A stretch of DNA of 36,147 nt, taken from JASFHF01 sp050123335. Its GTDB lineage: Bacteria > Pseudomonadota > Gammaproteobacteria > UBA12402. A model generated the notes under the pieces. That model worked only from the letters and a program-made list of their open reading frames with translations, searched no databases and was not told the origin of the DNA. Each line of letters opens with the position of its first letter. Within the stretch, counting starts at the first letter, position 1. Positions 1-8,045 of the stretch are shown here, in pieces. The stretch lies in the NCBI GenBank assembly GCA_050123335.1, contig JASFHH010000014.1, forward strand, positions 1 through 36,147, in the 5' to 3' direction. Position numbers and translations under genes: made by a program.

Positions 1-201
1 AACGATGCTATACGTGCCATTGTTAAAGATCCAAAAATTGGTCAAGAAAAAAAAGGCGATTTATCCGGTGTTTTTGTACATAAATTTAAAATTCACAGCA
101 AGCAAATGCTATTAGCTTATGAATGGGATTCACGCCAACGACTTTTATTGAGCTTAGGTGTTCACGAAAATTTTTATCGGGATTTAAAAAAACGGCTTTG
201 A
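1..201 (+). CDS. RelE/ParE-family toxin, 3' part only
   Basis: This is the last 66 codons of a gene that begins before the window and ends in TGA. The visible protein contains KGDLSGVFVHKF followed by QMLLAYEW and ends in YRDLKKRL. That arrangement is typical of the C-terminal half of RelE/ParE-superfamily toxins, which in the RelE branch cut mRNA on the ribosome. The antitoxin gene is not visible and would be expected just upstream. Family assignment rests on motif pattern only. Whether the toxin is active, and whether it is RelE-like or ParE-like, cannot be judged from this fragment. Confidence 0.65.
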   Translation, partial: NDAIRAIVKDPKIGQEKKGDLSGVFVHKFKIHSKQMLLAYEWDSRQRLLLSLGVHENFYRDLKKRL

Positions 202-276
202 TTTTAGACAATTTTCAACAGGAGATAAAATTTTGATTAAAGATGCAATAATACATGATGGTTTTAAGTTACGTTA

Positions 277-387
277 TTATATTGACTTGTAATCTTTCTT
301 TTTAAAACCCAACAACTCTTTCACGAATGTTTTAAAATCCGCAATCTTATCTTTCTTAATTGGCACGCAAAGTAATATCGTCCTCAT
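277..387 (-). CDS. Small ORF of 36 aa, possible remnant
   Basis: The frame starts at ATG 387 behind AGGGGAAG, a good ribosome-binding site about five bases upstream. It encodes MRTILLCVPIKK and ends GFKKKDYKSI before TAA. The ATG overlaps the stop of an upstream frame as ATGA, which is typical of coupled genes. I do not recognise the product. The start signal and overlap favour a once-real gene, but the short length and the broken upstream partner suggest a truncated remnant. Confidence 0.25.
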   Translation of the reverse strand: MRTILLCVPIKKDKIADFKTFVKELLGFKKKDYKSI

Positions 388-476
388 GACTTCCCCTTAA
401 TCGGTTCATACTTATAATGCCATCACACCAGCCAAAAATCAAACGTGAAGATTAGAGTCCAGATAGCACACAGCAT
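384..476 (-). pseudogene. Small membrane ORF interrupted by TGA
   Basis: From ATG 476 the frame encodes a hydrophobic segment (MLCAIWTLIFTFDFWLV), meets TGA at 425-423, and continues in frame as WHYKYEPIKGKS to a second TGA. That second TGA overlaps the start of the 36-aa ORF downstream. A transmembrane helix followed by a basic tail suggests a small inner-membrane protein broken by one nonsense change. TGA ends several intact genes in this window, so readthrough as Trp is unlikely. Confidence 0.2.
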
Positions 477-550
477 GACAAACACCCAGCCCTTCTCATG
501 GTTGCTATAATTTCATTACGATAGGTTCGAAATTCGTTGAGAACGGGGAG

Positions 551-2236
551 CTAAATCGTTTTAACTCTTTGATTGTATTGTGTTTTTGCTGAACCATTAT
601 TTCTACTCGTTAAGTGTAAATTTAATTTTTCTATTTCATCGAGCAATATCTTACGCAACCTATCAAACTTGATAGCATCGAAGGGTGCTTTGCATGTAGG
701 TGCTTTGCATGTAAATTTTTCCTTGTTTACAATTATAATGGGGCCGTTAAAATTTTTGAGACGGTAACCTTCTATTGTTTCTATAACAAAAGTTTTAAAC
801 TTCTCTCCTAATTTTTTGATCTGTGAGTTTTTACAGGATATTGTAAACTCATTTATTTTAACTATTTTCTTATATGCGCAAGCATCATCTATCAATTTTT
901 CAAAACAAGGAATACTCATTTTAACATTAGCAATAATTTTTTTTACAGAAGATATCTTGCAAATTTTTTTGTACTCCTTATAAGTAGTAGTAGTGATAAA
1001 ATCTTCCAATATTATTGTTTCCACTACGGGTTTTTTAGTCCGCAGATAAAGCATATCTTTTGCAGACTTAACTCTAGCAATTTTGTTAAAAATAATACAA
1101 TTTATCTTCAAATTTTTCTTTAAAGCATCAAGCTGCCGCATGCGTGACGTATCAAAAGATAACAATGTATGTCTACTTATCATTTTAGATATAGCCTTGA
1201 AAATACTGTCAATTTTTTCCGTGACCTGTTTTTTATAATGGTCTCCTGCTAACAAATCTTGGTCTGATAAATCTTCTAATTCAGTTTTGGTTATAAATTT
1301 TTCCGAACTGAAAGAAGAAAGAACGCCCCTCATTAAATTTGCCAAAAATGGGTCTTGATTGTTGTTTTCTCTTAAATTTGCCAAAAATGGGTCTTGATTG
1401 TTGTTTTTTATATGATTGTTGTTTTTTATAAAAGAAATATGTATATGTGACAATGTTTTCATTGTTTTGAACAAATTAAGAATTTCTGGGGAAAGAGTGG
1501 AAACTGTAATCTTTAATTTTCTGATAAATTTACTAATCTTCTTAAGTTTTTTGATAGAAATAACATTTGAAGTGTTTGAGGTTTGTTCAAAACCCTTAGC
1601 ATGATCTTTTCTGCATAGTATATTAATTCCTTTGTTTGATATCTCTAATATTTGTTTATCCAAAATATAAAATATTTTTGCATATATTTTAAGTAGTTCT
1701 TTTTCTTTTATACTGCTTGGGTCTTTTATACTATTTAGGCGCTTATTAACTTGCTGATTAAAATACTCATTGTTAGTTTTCATATCTTTAAAATATTCTT
1801 CTATTGTTTTCTTTCTTGGTTCCTTTGTTTTCTTCTTTGGTTCCTTCTTTGGGGGAGGTTCTGGAAAAAAGCTTCCTCCACAATCCCCAATTATATATTC
1901 CTGAGTTGTATCTTCCTCAGTGGTTAATTGTTGAGTAGTTATTTTAGTTTCCTTTGCGCTAGATAATTTTAATAATTCATAAATTTCTTTCCACCGTCTT
2001 TCAACTAAGCACTTGGGAGCAAGTACTGATTGTGGCGACATTATTATAAATACTAATTCAAATATACCTCGTATTTTGCATTTAATAGCTGCAAAATATA
2101 ATGCACGAATATTCTTGTTAAGAATAGATATACAACGCATTTCTACCGGGGTAAGATATGATATAATAAGATTCCACATTTCATATGGCAAAATGTCAAT
2201 TTTATTCTTTGTCAGTTTTTGTTTTTTGTTTTTCAT
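551..2236 (-). CDS. F-box-like protein, candidate host-directed effector
   Basis: The protein has 561 residues. After a lysine-rich N-terminus, residues 13-50 (DILPYEMWNLIISYLTPVEM and on) follow the F-box pattern: LP-x-E-h-x-x-x-I-x-x-x-L and a conserved tail. F-boxes bind Skp1 in eukaryotic SCF ubiquitin ligases, and in bacteria they occur mainly in secreted effectors of intracellular species. The middle has a proline/lysine-rich stretch (PEPPPKKEPKKKTKEP), and the rest is lysine-rich with no domain I recognise. Two tandem duplications lie in frame: a 13-residue NNNQDPFLANL unit and a TCKAP unit. The start has a weak GGAA. No signal peptide is seen. Secretion and Skp1 binding are inference. 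Confidence 0.6.
   Translation of the reverse strand: MKNKKQKLTKNKIDILPYEMWNLIISYLTPVEMRCISILNKNIRALYFAAIKCKIRGIFELVFIIMSPQSVLAPKCLVERRWKEIYELLKLSSAKETKITTQQLTTEEDTTQEYIIGDCGGSFFPEPPPKKEPKKKTKEPRKKTIEEYFKDMKTNNEYFNQQVNKRLNSIKDPSSIKEKELLKIYAKIFYILDKQILEISNKGINILCRKDHAKGFEQTSNTSNVISIKKLKKISKFIRKLKITVSTLSPEILNLFKTMKTLSHIHISFIKNNNHIKNNNQDPFLANLRENNNQDPFLANLMRGVLSSFSSEKFITKTELEDLSDQDLLAGDHYKKQVTEKIDSIFKAISKMISRHTLLSFDTSRMRQLDALKKNLKINCIIFNKIARVKSAKDMLYLRTKKPVVETIILEDFITTTTYKEYKKICKISSVKKIIANVKMSIPCFEKLIDDACAYKKIVKINEFTISCKNSQIKKLGEKFKTFVIETIEGYRLKNFNGPIIIVNKEKFTCKAPTCKAPFDAIKFDRLRKILLDEIEKLNLHLTSRNNGSAKTQYNQRVKTI
684..713. repeat. 15-bp tandem repeat, two copies
   Basis: The unit GGTGCTTTGCATGTA occurs at 684-698 and again at 699-713. 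It lies inside the F-box-like gene and produces the duplicated TCKAP pentapeptide. The length is a multiple of three, so the frame is kept. Confidence 0.9.
1333..1410. repeat. 39-bp tandem repeat, two copies
   Basis: Two nearly identical 39-bp units start near 1333 and 1372 inside the F-box-like gene. They encode two copies of a 13-residue NNNQDPFLANL-type unit. Flanking runs of the KNNN type show that this part of the gene expands by slippage. Confidence 0.85.
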
Positions 2237-2422
2237 GAAAATTCCATATATTGTACCGTTGACCCGATATTTTCCATTTGGCAGAAAACATCACCAGTGT
2301 GTTAATAGTATAACCACTAATCCTTAACAAAAAATTAACAGTTCCAATAAAAACGCGAAAATTTTTACAAATATTGTGTTTTTTTGCACTTTTTCTCAAA
2401 AAATTGACTATTTCAGATGACC

Positions 2423-2687
2423 ACAGCAGTTTTTGGGCGCAAAGGTTTACGTTCAATCCATTTTCTATTGCTCGACTGGCATACCATTCACGTTTAATCG
2501 AATCATCCCTATATTTATCCAGCAATAATTGAATATACGACCAAGGCAATTGCGCAGCAGCCTGCTGCGTAAATTCTTCTAGAGAAGGATACAAAGTAGC
2601 CAGCAAACGCATATATTCCAAACTATGCTTAGAAAATCCTGACAGTCCAGGATATGTGGAGTATAAATTGACATTGACTTTCAACAT
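2423..2687 (-). pseudogene. DUF1016 (YhcG-like) nuclease fragment
   Basis: About 85 codons match the N-terminal DUF1016 region of YhcG-like PD-(D/E)XK nucleases. Visible are a GLSGFSKHSLEYMRLLATLYP stretch, QQAAAQLPWSYIQLLLDKY, and REWYASRAIENGL. Similarity stops near 2423. The frame then runs into unrelated sequence and the C-terminal nuclease domain is absent. The 5' end is also missing: the similarity begins right where the iolG promoter lies. It is one of three broken members of this family in the window and belongs to a different subgroup from the other two, judging by its LPW motif. I infer it is non-functional. Confidence 0.65.
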
Positions 2688-2696
2688 AGCTACTAT
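2668..2696 (+). promoter_or_regulatory. Probable sigma-70 promoter of iolG
   Basis: TTGACA at 2668-2673 is followed by a 17-bp spacer and TACTAT at 2691-2696. The -35 is a perfect consensus and the -10 matches four of six bases. Transcription would start near 2703, leaving a short leader with GGGAG before the iolG ATG at 2726. The promoter overlaps the end of the DUF1016 remnant. Confidence 0.65.
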
Positions 2697-2725
2697 TTTA
2701 ATTAAACGTTTCTGGGAGTATTATT

Positions 2726-3733
2726 ATGGCAAAACAAATCAATGTTGGTATTATTGGCGCTGGCAGAATTGGGCAGTTACACGCCCGAAATCTTGCATTC
2801 CATGTTCCAGAAGCAAATGTTAGTGCTATATCGGATGTCTATATTAATGCAGCACAGCAATGTGCGAAACAGTGCAATATTACCAAAGTTGTTAAAGATT
2901 ATCATGAGATTCTTGATGACAAAAACATTGATGCAATTTTTATTTGTTCTCCTACAGATACCCACGCACAGATCATTTGTGAAGGAGCAAAAACAGGAAA
3001 ACATATCTTTTGCGAAAAACCGATAGCTTTTGATTTAAAGCAAATAGATAATGCGCTAAATATAGTAAAAGAAACGGGGGTAAAGCTTCAACTTGGTTTT
3101 AATCGTCGTTTCGATCCAAGTTTTAAAAATGCGAAAGATAAGATAAACCAAGGTAAAATTGGCACTCCACATATAATACGTATTACCAGCCGTGATCCCG
3201 CACCACCGCCGCCTGAATATATTAAAGTTTCTGGTGGATTGTTTTTAGATATGGCTATTCATGATTTTGACATGTGCCGTTATCTTATCGAAGAAGAAGT
3301 AACTGAAATTTATGCTACAGGAAACGCTCTAATCGACCCAACAATAGGAGAATTAGGAGATATTGATACTGCAGTTACAACTTTAAAATACCAAAGCGGA
3401 GCCTTTTGCACCATCGATAATAGCAGAAAAGCTGTGTATGGCTATGATCAGCGGATTGAAATTTTTGGCTCAGAAGGTTGCATTATAGTGGGTAACAGAG
3501 AACCATACACGGGTTCTCTTTATACTTCACAAAATGTAAGTCAGGCGTTACCCTATCATTTCTTCCTTGATCGATATCATGAGTCATACGTGGAAGAAGC
3601 ACGTTGTTTTTTGCAATGCATTGTAGAAGATACTGAACCATTAGTTACTGGCTATGATGGTAAGATTGCTGTTGTAATGGGACTTGTTGCCAAGCAATCT
3701 TTTCAAGAACGACAACCAATATTATTAACGTGA
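2726..3733 (+). CDS. iolG: myo-Inositol 2-dehydrogenase (IolG)
   Basis: A 335-aa Gfo/Idh/MocA oxidoreductase that would oxidise myo-inositol to scyllo-inosose with NAD+. The N-terminal Rossmann motif GIIGAGRIGQLH is at residues 8-19. The EKP motif has Lys98, and residues 170-182 carry the Asp175-x3-His179 catalytic pair (LDMAIHDFD), matching the Lys/Asp/His set of characterised IolG. The SRDPAPPPPEYIKVSGG stretch is typical of inositol dehydrogenases. GGGAG precedes the ATG, and a strong promoter lies at 2668-2696. It faces the iolT-iolM-iolN-iolO genes across an inserted island. The family also contains other sugar dehydrogenases, but the inositol neighbours support this call. Confidence 0.85.
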   Translation: MAKQINVGIIGAGRIGQLHARNLAFHVPEANVSAISDVYINAAQQCAKQCNITKVVKDYHEILDDKNIDAIFICSPTDTHAQIICEGAKTGKHIFCEKPIAFDLKQIDNALNIVKETGVKLQLGFNRRFDPSFKNAKDKINQGKIGTPHIIRITSRDPAPPPPEYIKVSGGLFLDMAIHDFDMCRYLIEEEVTEIYATGNALIDPTIGELGDIDTAVTTLKYQSGAFCTIDNSRKAVYGYDQRIEIFGSEGCIIVGNREPYTGSLYTSQNVSQALPYHFFLDRYHESYVEEARCFLQCIVEDTEPLVTGYDGKIAVVMGLVAKQSFQERQPILLT

Positions 3734-3914
3734 ATTAACTGATAATTGGAATGAGATAATCCATTGAGGCTTGGATATCAGCAGCAAAACTATCTCTGAT
3801 ATTGCCTTCAATAGCAATGCCTCCTTGATAACCAATATTTTTTAATAATTCAATAACGTTTTCAAATTGAATTGAACCTAATCCCGGGAAATATCTATTA
3901 TCATCAGAAAGATG
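3703..3914. repeat. 212-bp direct repeat, copy 1
   Basis: This stretch covers the last 31 bp of iolG and about 180 bp of the iolO-like 3' end. It recurs as 8022-8045 plus 10193-10380, where the second copy is split by the insertion sequence. Comparing them by eye I count about three mismatches over 212 bp. The repeat brackets the restriction-modification genes. Confidence 0.85.
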
Positions 3915-3983
3915 AATTGAACTAAAGTAATTTCTATATTCTCTTAACCTCTTCCAATTGGCATTTTCTTCAATGCTCATAGT
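3735..3983 (-). pseudogene. 3' fragment of an IolO-like epimerase gene
   Basis: The open frame (81 aa from ATG 3980) is the C-terminal quarter of a xylose-isomerase-like TIM-barrel enzyme. Its last 55 or so residues (DDNRYFPGLGSIQFENVI and on) are almost identical to those of the intact iolO at 10201-11010. Upstream of residue 25 it still aligns (SIEENANWKRLREYRNYF against NIEKDDWKILEKYQNYY) but is clearly diverged. So it comes from a different paralogue with a homogenised 3' end, not a simple copy of iolO. The first 190 or so codons are gone, cut at the left edge of the restriction-modification insert. Confidence 0.75.
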
Positions 3984-4191
3984 TACTGCTCAAAGAATAC
4001 CTTTGGCATAGTTAGCAAGCAGATCTTTGGAAATTTATGGCGATGGGCGAGAAAATGTCAACAAAAGGTTGAATGTTCATTTTTGGAGCTAAATATTATG
4101 TTCATTTTTTCATCAAAATTAACATCTTGAATATATAAACAACAAATTGGCTTTGCTATTAATAAAAAATTGCAATTACATGTATTCCTCA

Positions 4192-4220
4192 TTAACATAT
4201 CGTAGAATAATGTTTATAAT
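4192..4220 (+). promoter_or_regulatory. Probable sigma-70 promoter of the R-M operon
   Basis: TTAACA at 4192-4197, a 17-bp spacer and a perfect TATAAT at 4215-4220. Transcription would begin near 4227, so the in-frame TTG at 4226 cannot be used as an internal start with a leader. This supports ATG 4253, preceded by TGGAAGTG. The bases from 3984 to 4191 hold no gene that I can see. Confidence 0.7.
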
Positions 4221-4252
4221 AATAGTTGAAAACAAATTTTTGGAAGTGTAAA

Positions 4253-6151
4253 ATGTCTATAGCTTTATCAATCGAAAGTTCCAACTTCAAAGTAAAACCT
4301 ATCTTAAAATGGGCTGGTGGAAAATCTCAACTTCTAGATGTGCTTTTGCCTTTGATTCCAAATCATTATGGAAAATATATAGAACCATTTTTTGGCGGCG
4401 GAGCTTTATTTTTTGCACTTAATCCTGATAATGCAGTAATCGCAGATTCTAATCCTGAATTAATTAATGTATATAAAGTTATAGCTGGTGATGTAGAGGC
4501 ACTGATTGTAGCGTTAAGAAAGCACCGTAATGATGAAGCGCATTTTTATAAAACAAGAGCATTAGATCATACTAAATTAAATTCTGTGCGGGCTGCGGCT
4601 AGAACCATTTATCTAAATAAAACTTGTTTTAACGGGCTTTACAGAGTTAATCGTAAGGGGCAATTTAACGTGCCGTTCGGTCGTTATACAAATCCAAGTT
4701 TTTGTGACGAAGATAAATTACGTTTAGTATCAGATATTTTGAAAAGAAAAAAGATAATTTGTGCTGATTATAAAACCGTTTTAAGAAGACATGCTAAAGC
4801 TGGTGATTTTGTATACTTGGATCCACCTTATTTGCCAATAGCTAAGTACAGTGATTTTAAACGTTACACAAAAGAACAATTTTATGAAGAAGATCATAGA
4901 GAGATGGCGTTAGAAATAGAACGCTTAAATGATCTTGGATGTCACGTTATTTTGACGAACTCTAATCATCCGTTAGTTCATGAGCTTTATGGAAAGCATA
5001 AAATAGATGTTTTTAAAACAAAGAGAAATATAAATAGCAAAGCAAAAAAACGGCAAGGCGAGGATGTTGTTGTTAATATGAAACCATATAAGAAAAATTT
5101 CAATGATCATATTATAACTTCTGACCTTTCAGCACAGGTCAGAAAGTACCCGTCTACCCGTTTTATGGGGGCTAAAACTAAATTGCTTCCCTATATAAGA
5201 GATATAGTTAAGGAATTTGATTGCAATAAGGTTCTTGATTTGTTTGCTGGCTCTGGTGTGGTTAGTTATATGTTGAAAGATGAAGGCAAGCAAGTAATAA
5301 GCAATGACTATATGGCTATGAGCGCGGTTTTTTGCAAATCTTTGATAGAAAACAACAAAGTTATATTACCACAAGAGAAAGCTGAAAGTTTGATGAAGGT
5401 ATGCACGAAAGGTAATGATAATTTTGTTCAAGATAATTTTGAAGGTTTGTACTTTAAGCAGGAAGAAAACATACTGATTGATAATATTCGTACTAATATC
5501 AAAAAAATACATAACGTTTATCATAAAGCAATAGCTACTTCTGCATTAATAAGAACTTGTTTAAAGAAAAGACCAAGGGGTATTTTTACATATATTGGAC
5601 ATAGATATGATGATGGCAGAAAAGATTTACAAACTAGTTTTGAAGATCATTTTTTAAATGCTGTGAAAAAGATAAATGATGCGGTATTTGATAACAACAA
5701 AGACAATCAAGTTAAGTGCGAAGATGCTATGTCAGTTAGAGCTAAACCAGATTTAATATATTTAGATCCACCATATTATAGCCCATATTCTGATAATGAA
5801 TACGTGAGGCGTTATCACTTTGTTGAAGGCATTGCACGGGATTGGAAAGATGTGCAAATGCAGTGGCATACTAAAACTAAAAAGTTTAAAAGTTATCCCA
5901 CGCCTTTTTCTACACGTAATGGCGCGCACTATGCTTTTGATCGACTGTTCAAATTGTATAAGGATAGCGTAATAGTTGTTTCTTATTCTTCGAATTCATT
6001 ACCCACCTTGGATGAAATGTCAGCACTTTTGGCAAAGTATAAACAACATGTTGAAGTTATATCAGTAGATTATAATTATTCTTTTGGTAATCAAGGGCAC
6101 AAAAGAAAAAACAACAACAAAGTAAAAGAGTATATATTTATAGGATATTAA
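4253..6151 (+). CDS. Fused two-domain adenine-N6 DNA methyltransferase (Type IIS)
   Basis: A 632-aa fusion of two D12-class (Dam-like) methyltransferases. Domain 1 has the SAM motif PILKWAGGK at 16-24 and catalytic DPPY at 190-193. Domain 2 has RFMGAKTKLL from 303, DLFAGSG at 329-335 and DPPY at 505-508. This layout is known from M.FokI, where each half methylates one strand of an asymmetric site. The adjoining AlwI-type endonuclease fits that need. ATG 4253 is chosen over the TTG at 4226 because it has a ribosome-binding site and lies downstream of the predicted transcription start. The linker carries a perfect 9-bp hairpin. No controller (C) gene is visible. The recognition sequence cannot be read from the protein. 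Confidence 0.88.
   Translation: MSIALSIESSNFKVKPILKWAGGKSQLLDVLLPLIPNHYGKYIEPFFGGGALFFALNPDNAVIADSNPELINVYKVIAGDVEALIVALRKHRNDEAHFYKTRALDHTKLNSVRAAARTIYLNKTCFNGLYRVNRKGQFNVPFGRYTNPSFCDEDKLRLVSDILKRKKIICADYKTVLRRHAKAGDFVYLDPPYLPIAKYSDFKRYTKEQFYEEDHREMALEIERLNDLGCHVILTNSNHPLVHELYGKHKIDVFKTKRNINSKAKKRQGEDVVVNMKPYKKNFNDHIITSDLSAQVRKYPSTRFMGAKTKLLPYIRDIVKEFDCNKVLDLFAGSGVVSYMLKDEGKQVISNDYMAMSAVFCKSLIENNKVILPQEKAESLMKVCTKGNDNFVQDNFEGLYFKQEENILIDNIRTNIKKIHNVYHKAIATSALIRTCLKKRPRGIFTYIGHRYDDGRKDLQTSFEDHFLNAVKKINDAVFDNNKDNQVKCEDAMSVRAKPDLIYLDPPYYSPYSDNEYVRRYHFVEGIARDWKDVQMQWHTKTKKFKSYPTPFSTRNGAHYAFDRLFKLYKDSVIVVSYSSNSLPTLDEMSALLAKYKQHVEVISVDYNYSFGNQGHKRKNNNKVKEYIFIGY
5119..5144. repeat. Perfect inverted repeat in the methyltransferase linker
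   Basis: TTCTGACCT at 5119-5127 pairs exactly with AGGTCAGAA at 5136-5144 around an 8-base loop. It lies in the codons joining the two methyltransferase domains (around residue 292). No T run follows, so a terminator is unlikely; it may be a scar of the gene fusion or chance. Confidence 0.6.
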
Positions 6152-6152
6152 A

Positions 6153-7868
6153 ATGATTTTGTGGCACCTTGGTAACACTACGGTTAGAAGTCCATTTAGG
6201 TTAAGAGACGGTTTGCTTGCGTTAAATGATTCATGCTTACAGGGAAATTTGCGCGGTGAAGATCAAGAGAAGAAATTTCGTGATTTATTAGGCAAAAAAG
6301 AAATTGTTACCCTTAAAGAGGACACTACCTATAGTATTGGTCGAAAATGGAGATCAGCGCTTTCTAAATTAGGATTCATTTACCCAAAATTAACCGGAGA
6401 ATTATCAAGCCAACAAGATGAGTTAGGGCAAGCTGATATTATAAGTAAAAATGGTTTTCGTTTAATAAAGGCGGAAAATGTATCTGGTTGGCAAGAATGT
6501 TTTTTGCGGGCATTAGCTGCATATTATATACCATCAATTTTAGAACCACGTTATAAATGCAATTTATTTTCGCCTTTGCGGCATACTTTAGCAATTATGC
6601 TTGAATTAAAAAAACAAACTGATGATAGTAAATTAAATTTTTATGAAATGGCATTGATGGTGCAGTGTACATCTTCTGATGACGCAGTAAAAGACATTGT
6701 CAAACGAATTTTGGAACATCGAAAAAAACATAAAGCATCTTCAAGAAAAAAGGCATTTATCAATGAGGCTCTTGAAAAAGCAGCGGTTTTATATGACAAA
6801 AAAGCACATACATTTAAGGATTATGCTGATACAAACTTTAGGTATATAAAAGCTACTGGGTTGACGCAAAGCAAAGGCAAAGGAATAGTTCTGATACCTG
6901 AAAAAATATTGTTTATTGAAAAACTAGTTGAAGATGTTTCCTTGCCTAAAGATGACTTTCATTATGTAAAAACTCTTTGTGGCGGAGCGCATTTACCTAC
7001 AGATGATAAAGATGCCGCTATGCAAGTGCTTTTAGATCTAAATAAACAGCTTGCCAAACGTGGTGTTAAATATGACATACCAAAAAAACTAGAAAAACCC
7101 GCGGATATAGCTATAGTTCGCCATAAAATCGAAGAACAACTTTCAAATCTAAATGAGCTTGATTATGCTGAAAAACAATCATCGTTGGTAAATGAAATTT
7201 CTGAGTATTTAGAATTGTTAATTAAGAAAAAGCATTTAATAACCATGCCTGACGGAGATACCATAGAAATACCAAGAACTGAAACCCCCGCATATTTTGA
7301 GTGGATAATATGGCGTGCTTTTCTTGCAATCAATTCTCTTATAAATAAACCTTGGGAAGCTAGGCAATTTAAAATTGACCAAGATTTTTTGCCCGTTGCA
7401 CCCGCTGCTGGTAATCGACCAGACATGATTTTTGAGTTTGACGATATGGTTCTGGTAGTAGAGGTAACTTTAATTTCATCATCGCGCCAAGAATCTGCAG
7501 AAGGTGAATCTGTCCGTAGACATGTTGCAAAATATGCCATTGAGCAATCAAAATCGGGCAAGCGAGTTTTCGGCTTATTTATAGCACTTGCAGTTGATAC
7601 AAATACAGCTAATACTTTTCGCCTCGGTGAATGGTATATCAAAGACGATGAAAAAGAAGATAAAAAAATTGATTTGCACATAGTTCCTGTAACTTTGCCC
7701 GATTTTAAAAAAATATTTGATGCTTCAAAAGGTGACATTACCGCGGTGTTGCCAAAATTAAAAGATTTCCTTAGAGATTGTCGAGGGTATATCAACAAAG
7801 ATGCCCCTGAATGGAAAAATAAAATTTCTGAACTGGCAAAAAATACAGCAGAAATACTAAAAAATTAA
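6153..7868 (+). CDS. AlwI-family Type IIS restriction endonuclease
   Basis: A 571-aa protein starting one base after the methyltransferase stop, with AGGA upstream of its ATG. The C-terminal nuclease region holds RPDMIFEFDD at 422-431 and VVEVTLISSSRQ at 435-446, then GESVRRHVAKYA. These give the candidate PD-(D/E)XK residues Asp424 and Glu437, with Thr at the usual Lys place, as in AlwI/MlyI/PleI-type enzymes. FGLFIALAVDTNTANTFRLGEWY and IDLHIVPVTL near 473-515 are further family blocks. The N-terminal 300 residues would hold the recognition domain. The pair forms a two-gene operon. Family call is by remembered motif pattern; site specificity is unknown. Confidence 0.82.
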   Translation: MILWHLGNTTVRSPFRLRDGLLALNDSCLQGNLRGEDQEKKFRDLLGKKEIVTLKEDTTYSIGRKWRSALSKLGFIYPKLTGELSSQQDELGQADIISKNGFRLIKAENVSGWQECFLRALAAYYIPSILEPRYKCNLFSPLRHTLAIMLELKKQTDDSKLNFYEMALMVQCTSSDDAVKDIVKRILEHRKKHKASSRKKAFINEALEKAAVLYDKKAHTFKDYADTNFRYIKATGLTQSKGKGIVLIPEKILFIEKLVEDVSLPKDDFHYVKTLCGGAHLPTDDKDAAMQVLLDLNKQLAKRGVKYDIPKKLEKPADIAIVRHKIEEQLSNLNELDYAEKQSSLVNEISEYLELLIKKKHLITMPDGDTIEIPRTETPAYFEWIIWRAFLAINSLINKPWEARQFKIDQDFLPVAPAAGNRPDMIFEFDDMVLVVEVTLISSSRQESAEGESVRRHVAKYAIEQSKSGKRVFGLFIALAVDTNTANTFRLGEWYIKDDEKEDKKIDLHIVPVTLPDFKKIFDASKGDITAVLPKLKDFLRDCRGYINKDAPEWKNKISELAKNTAEILKN

Positions 7869-8021
7869 AATTTAGTATAATACAAGCAAGCATCAAAATA
7901 ATCTTTAATTGGGAGTTAACGACCATAAAATATAGTTTTGAGCCTATTAAATGCTCAAATCTTTCTGAATCAGAATTATCATTCTTATCTTCGACAGCAT
8001 TAGTTTTCATGGCTCATCGAG

Positions 8022-8045
8022 TCAAGAACGACAACCAATATTATT
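8022..8045. repeat. Direct repeat copy 2, left piece
   Basis: These 24 bp equal the iolG 3' end at 3703-3726. They continue at 10193 once the insertion sequence and one target duplication are removed. An iolG tail without the rest of iolG marks this as the far border of the inserted island. Confidence 0.85.
8040..8045. repeat. Target-site duplication, left (ATTATT)
   Basis: ATTATT here and at 10187-10192 flanks the IS. The uninterrupted sequence at 3703-3914 holds this hexamer once, which confirms that it was duplicated on insertion. Confidence 0.85.

Larger units (their letters stand above)
202..550. other. Gene-poor stretch with decayed small ORFs
   Basis: About 350 bp separate the toxin end from the F-box-like gene end. 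On the minus strand I see two overlapping small ORFs (listed separately), one interrupted by TGA. On the plus strand there is only a 20-codon TTG-started frame at about 234-291 behind a GGAGA. No convincing RNA gene or terminator is visible. Confidence 0.5.

Noticed and set aside
384..476. TGA read as tryptophan (alternative genetic code)
   Set aside because: TGA is the natural stop of the RelE-like, iolG and mtnA genes, so the code is standard.
505..550. GGTTCGAAATT considered as a tRNA T-arm
   Set aside because: The flanking five bases do not pair and no acceptor or anticodon stem can be formed.
7163..7798. 211-codon open frame on the minus strand inside the endonuclease gene
   Set aside because: It is antisense to conserved nuclease motifs and shows no recognisable domain of its own.
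7792..8010. 72-codon minus-strand frame over the endonuclease end
   Set aside because: It has no family resemblance and overlaps the conserved end of the endonuclease gene antisense.
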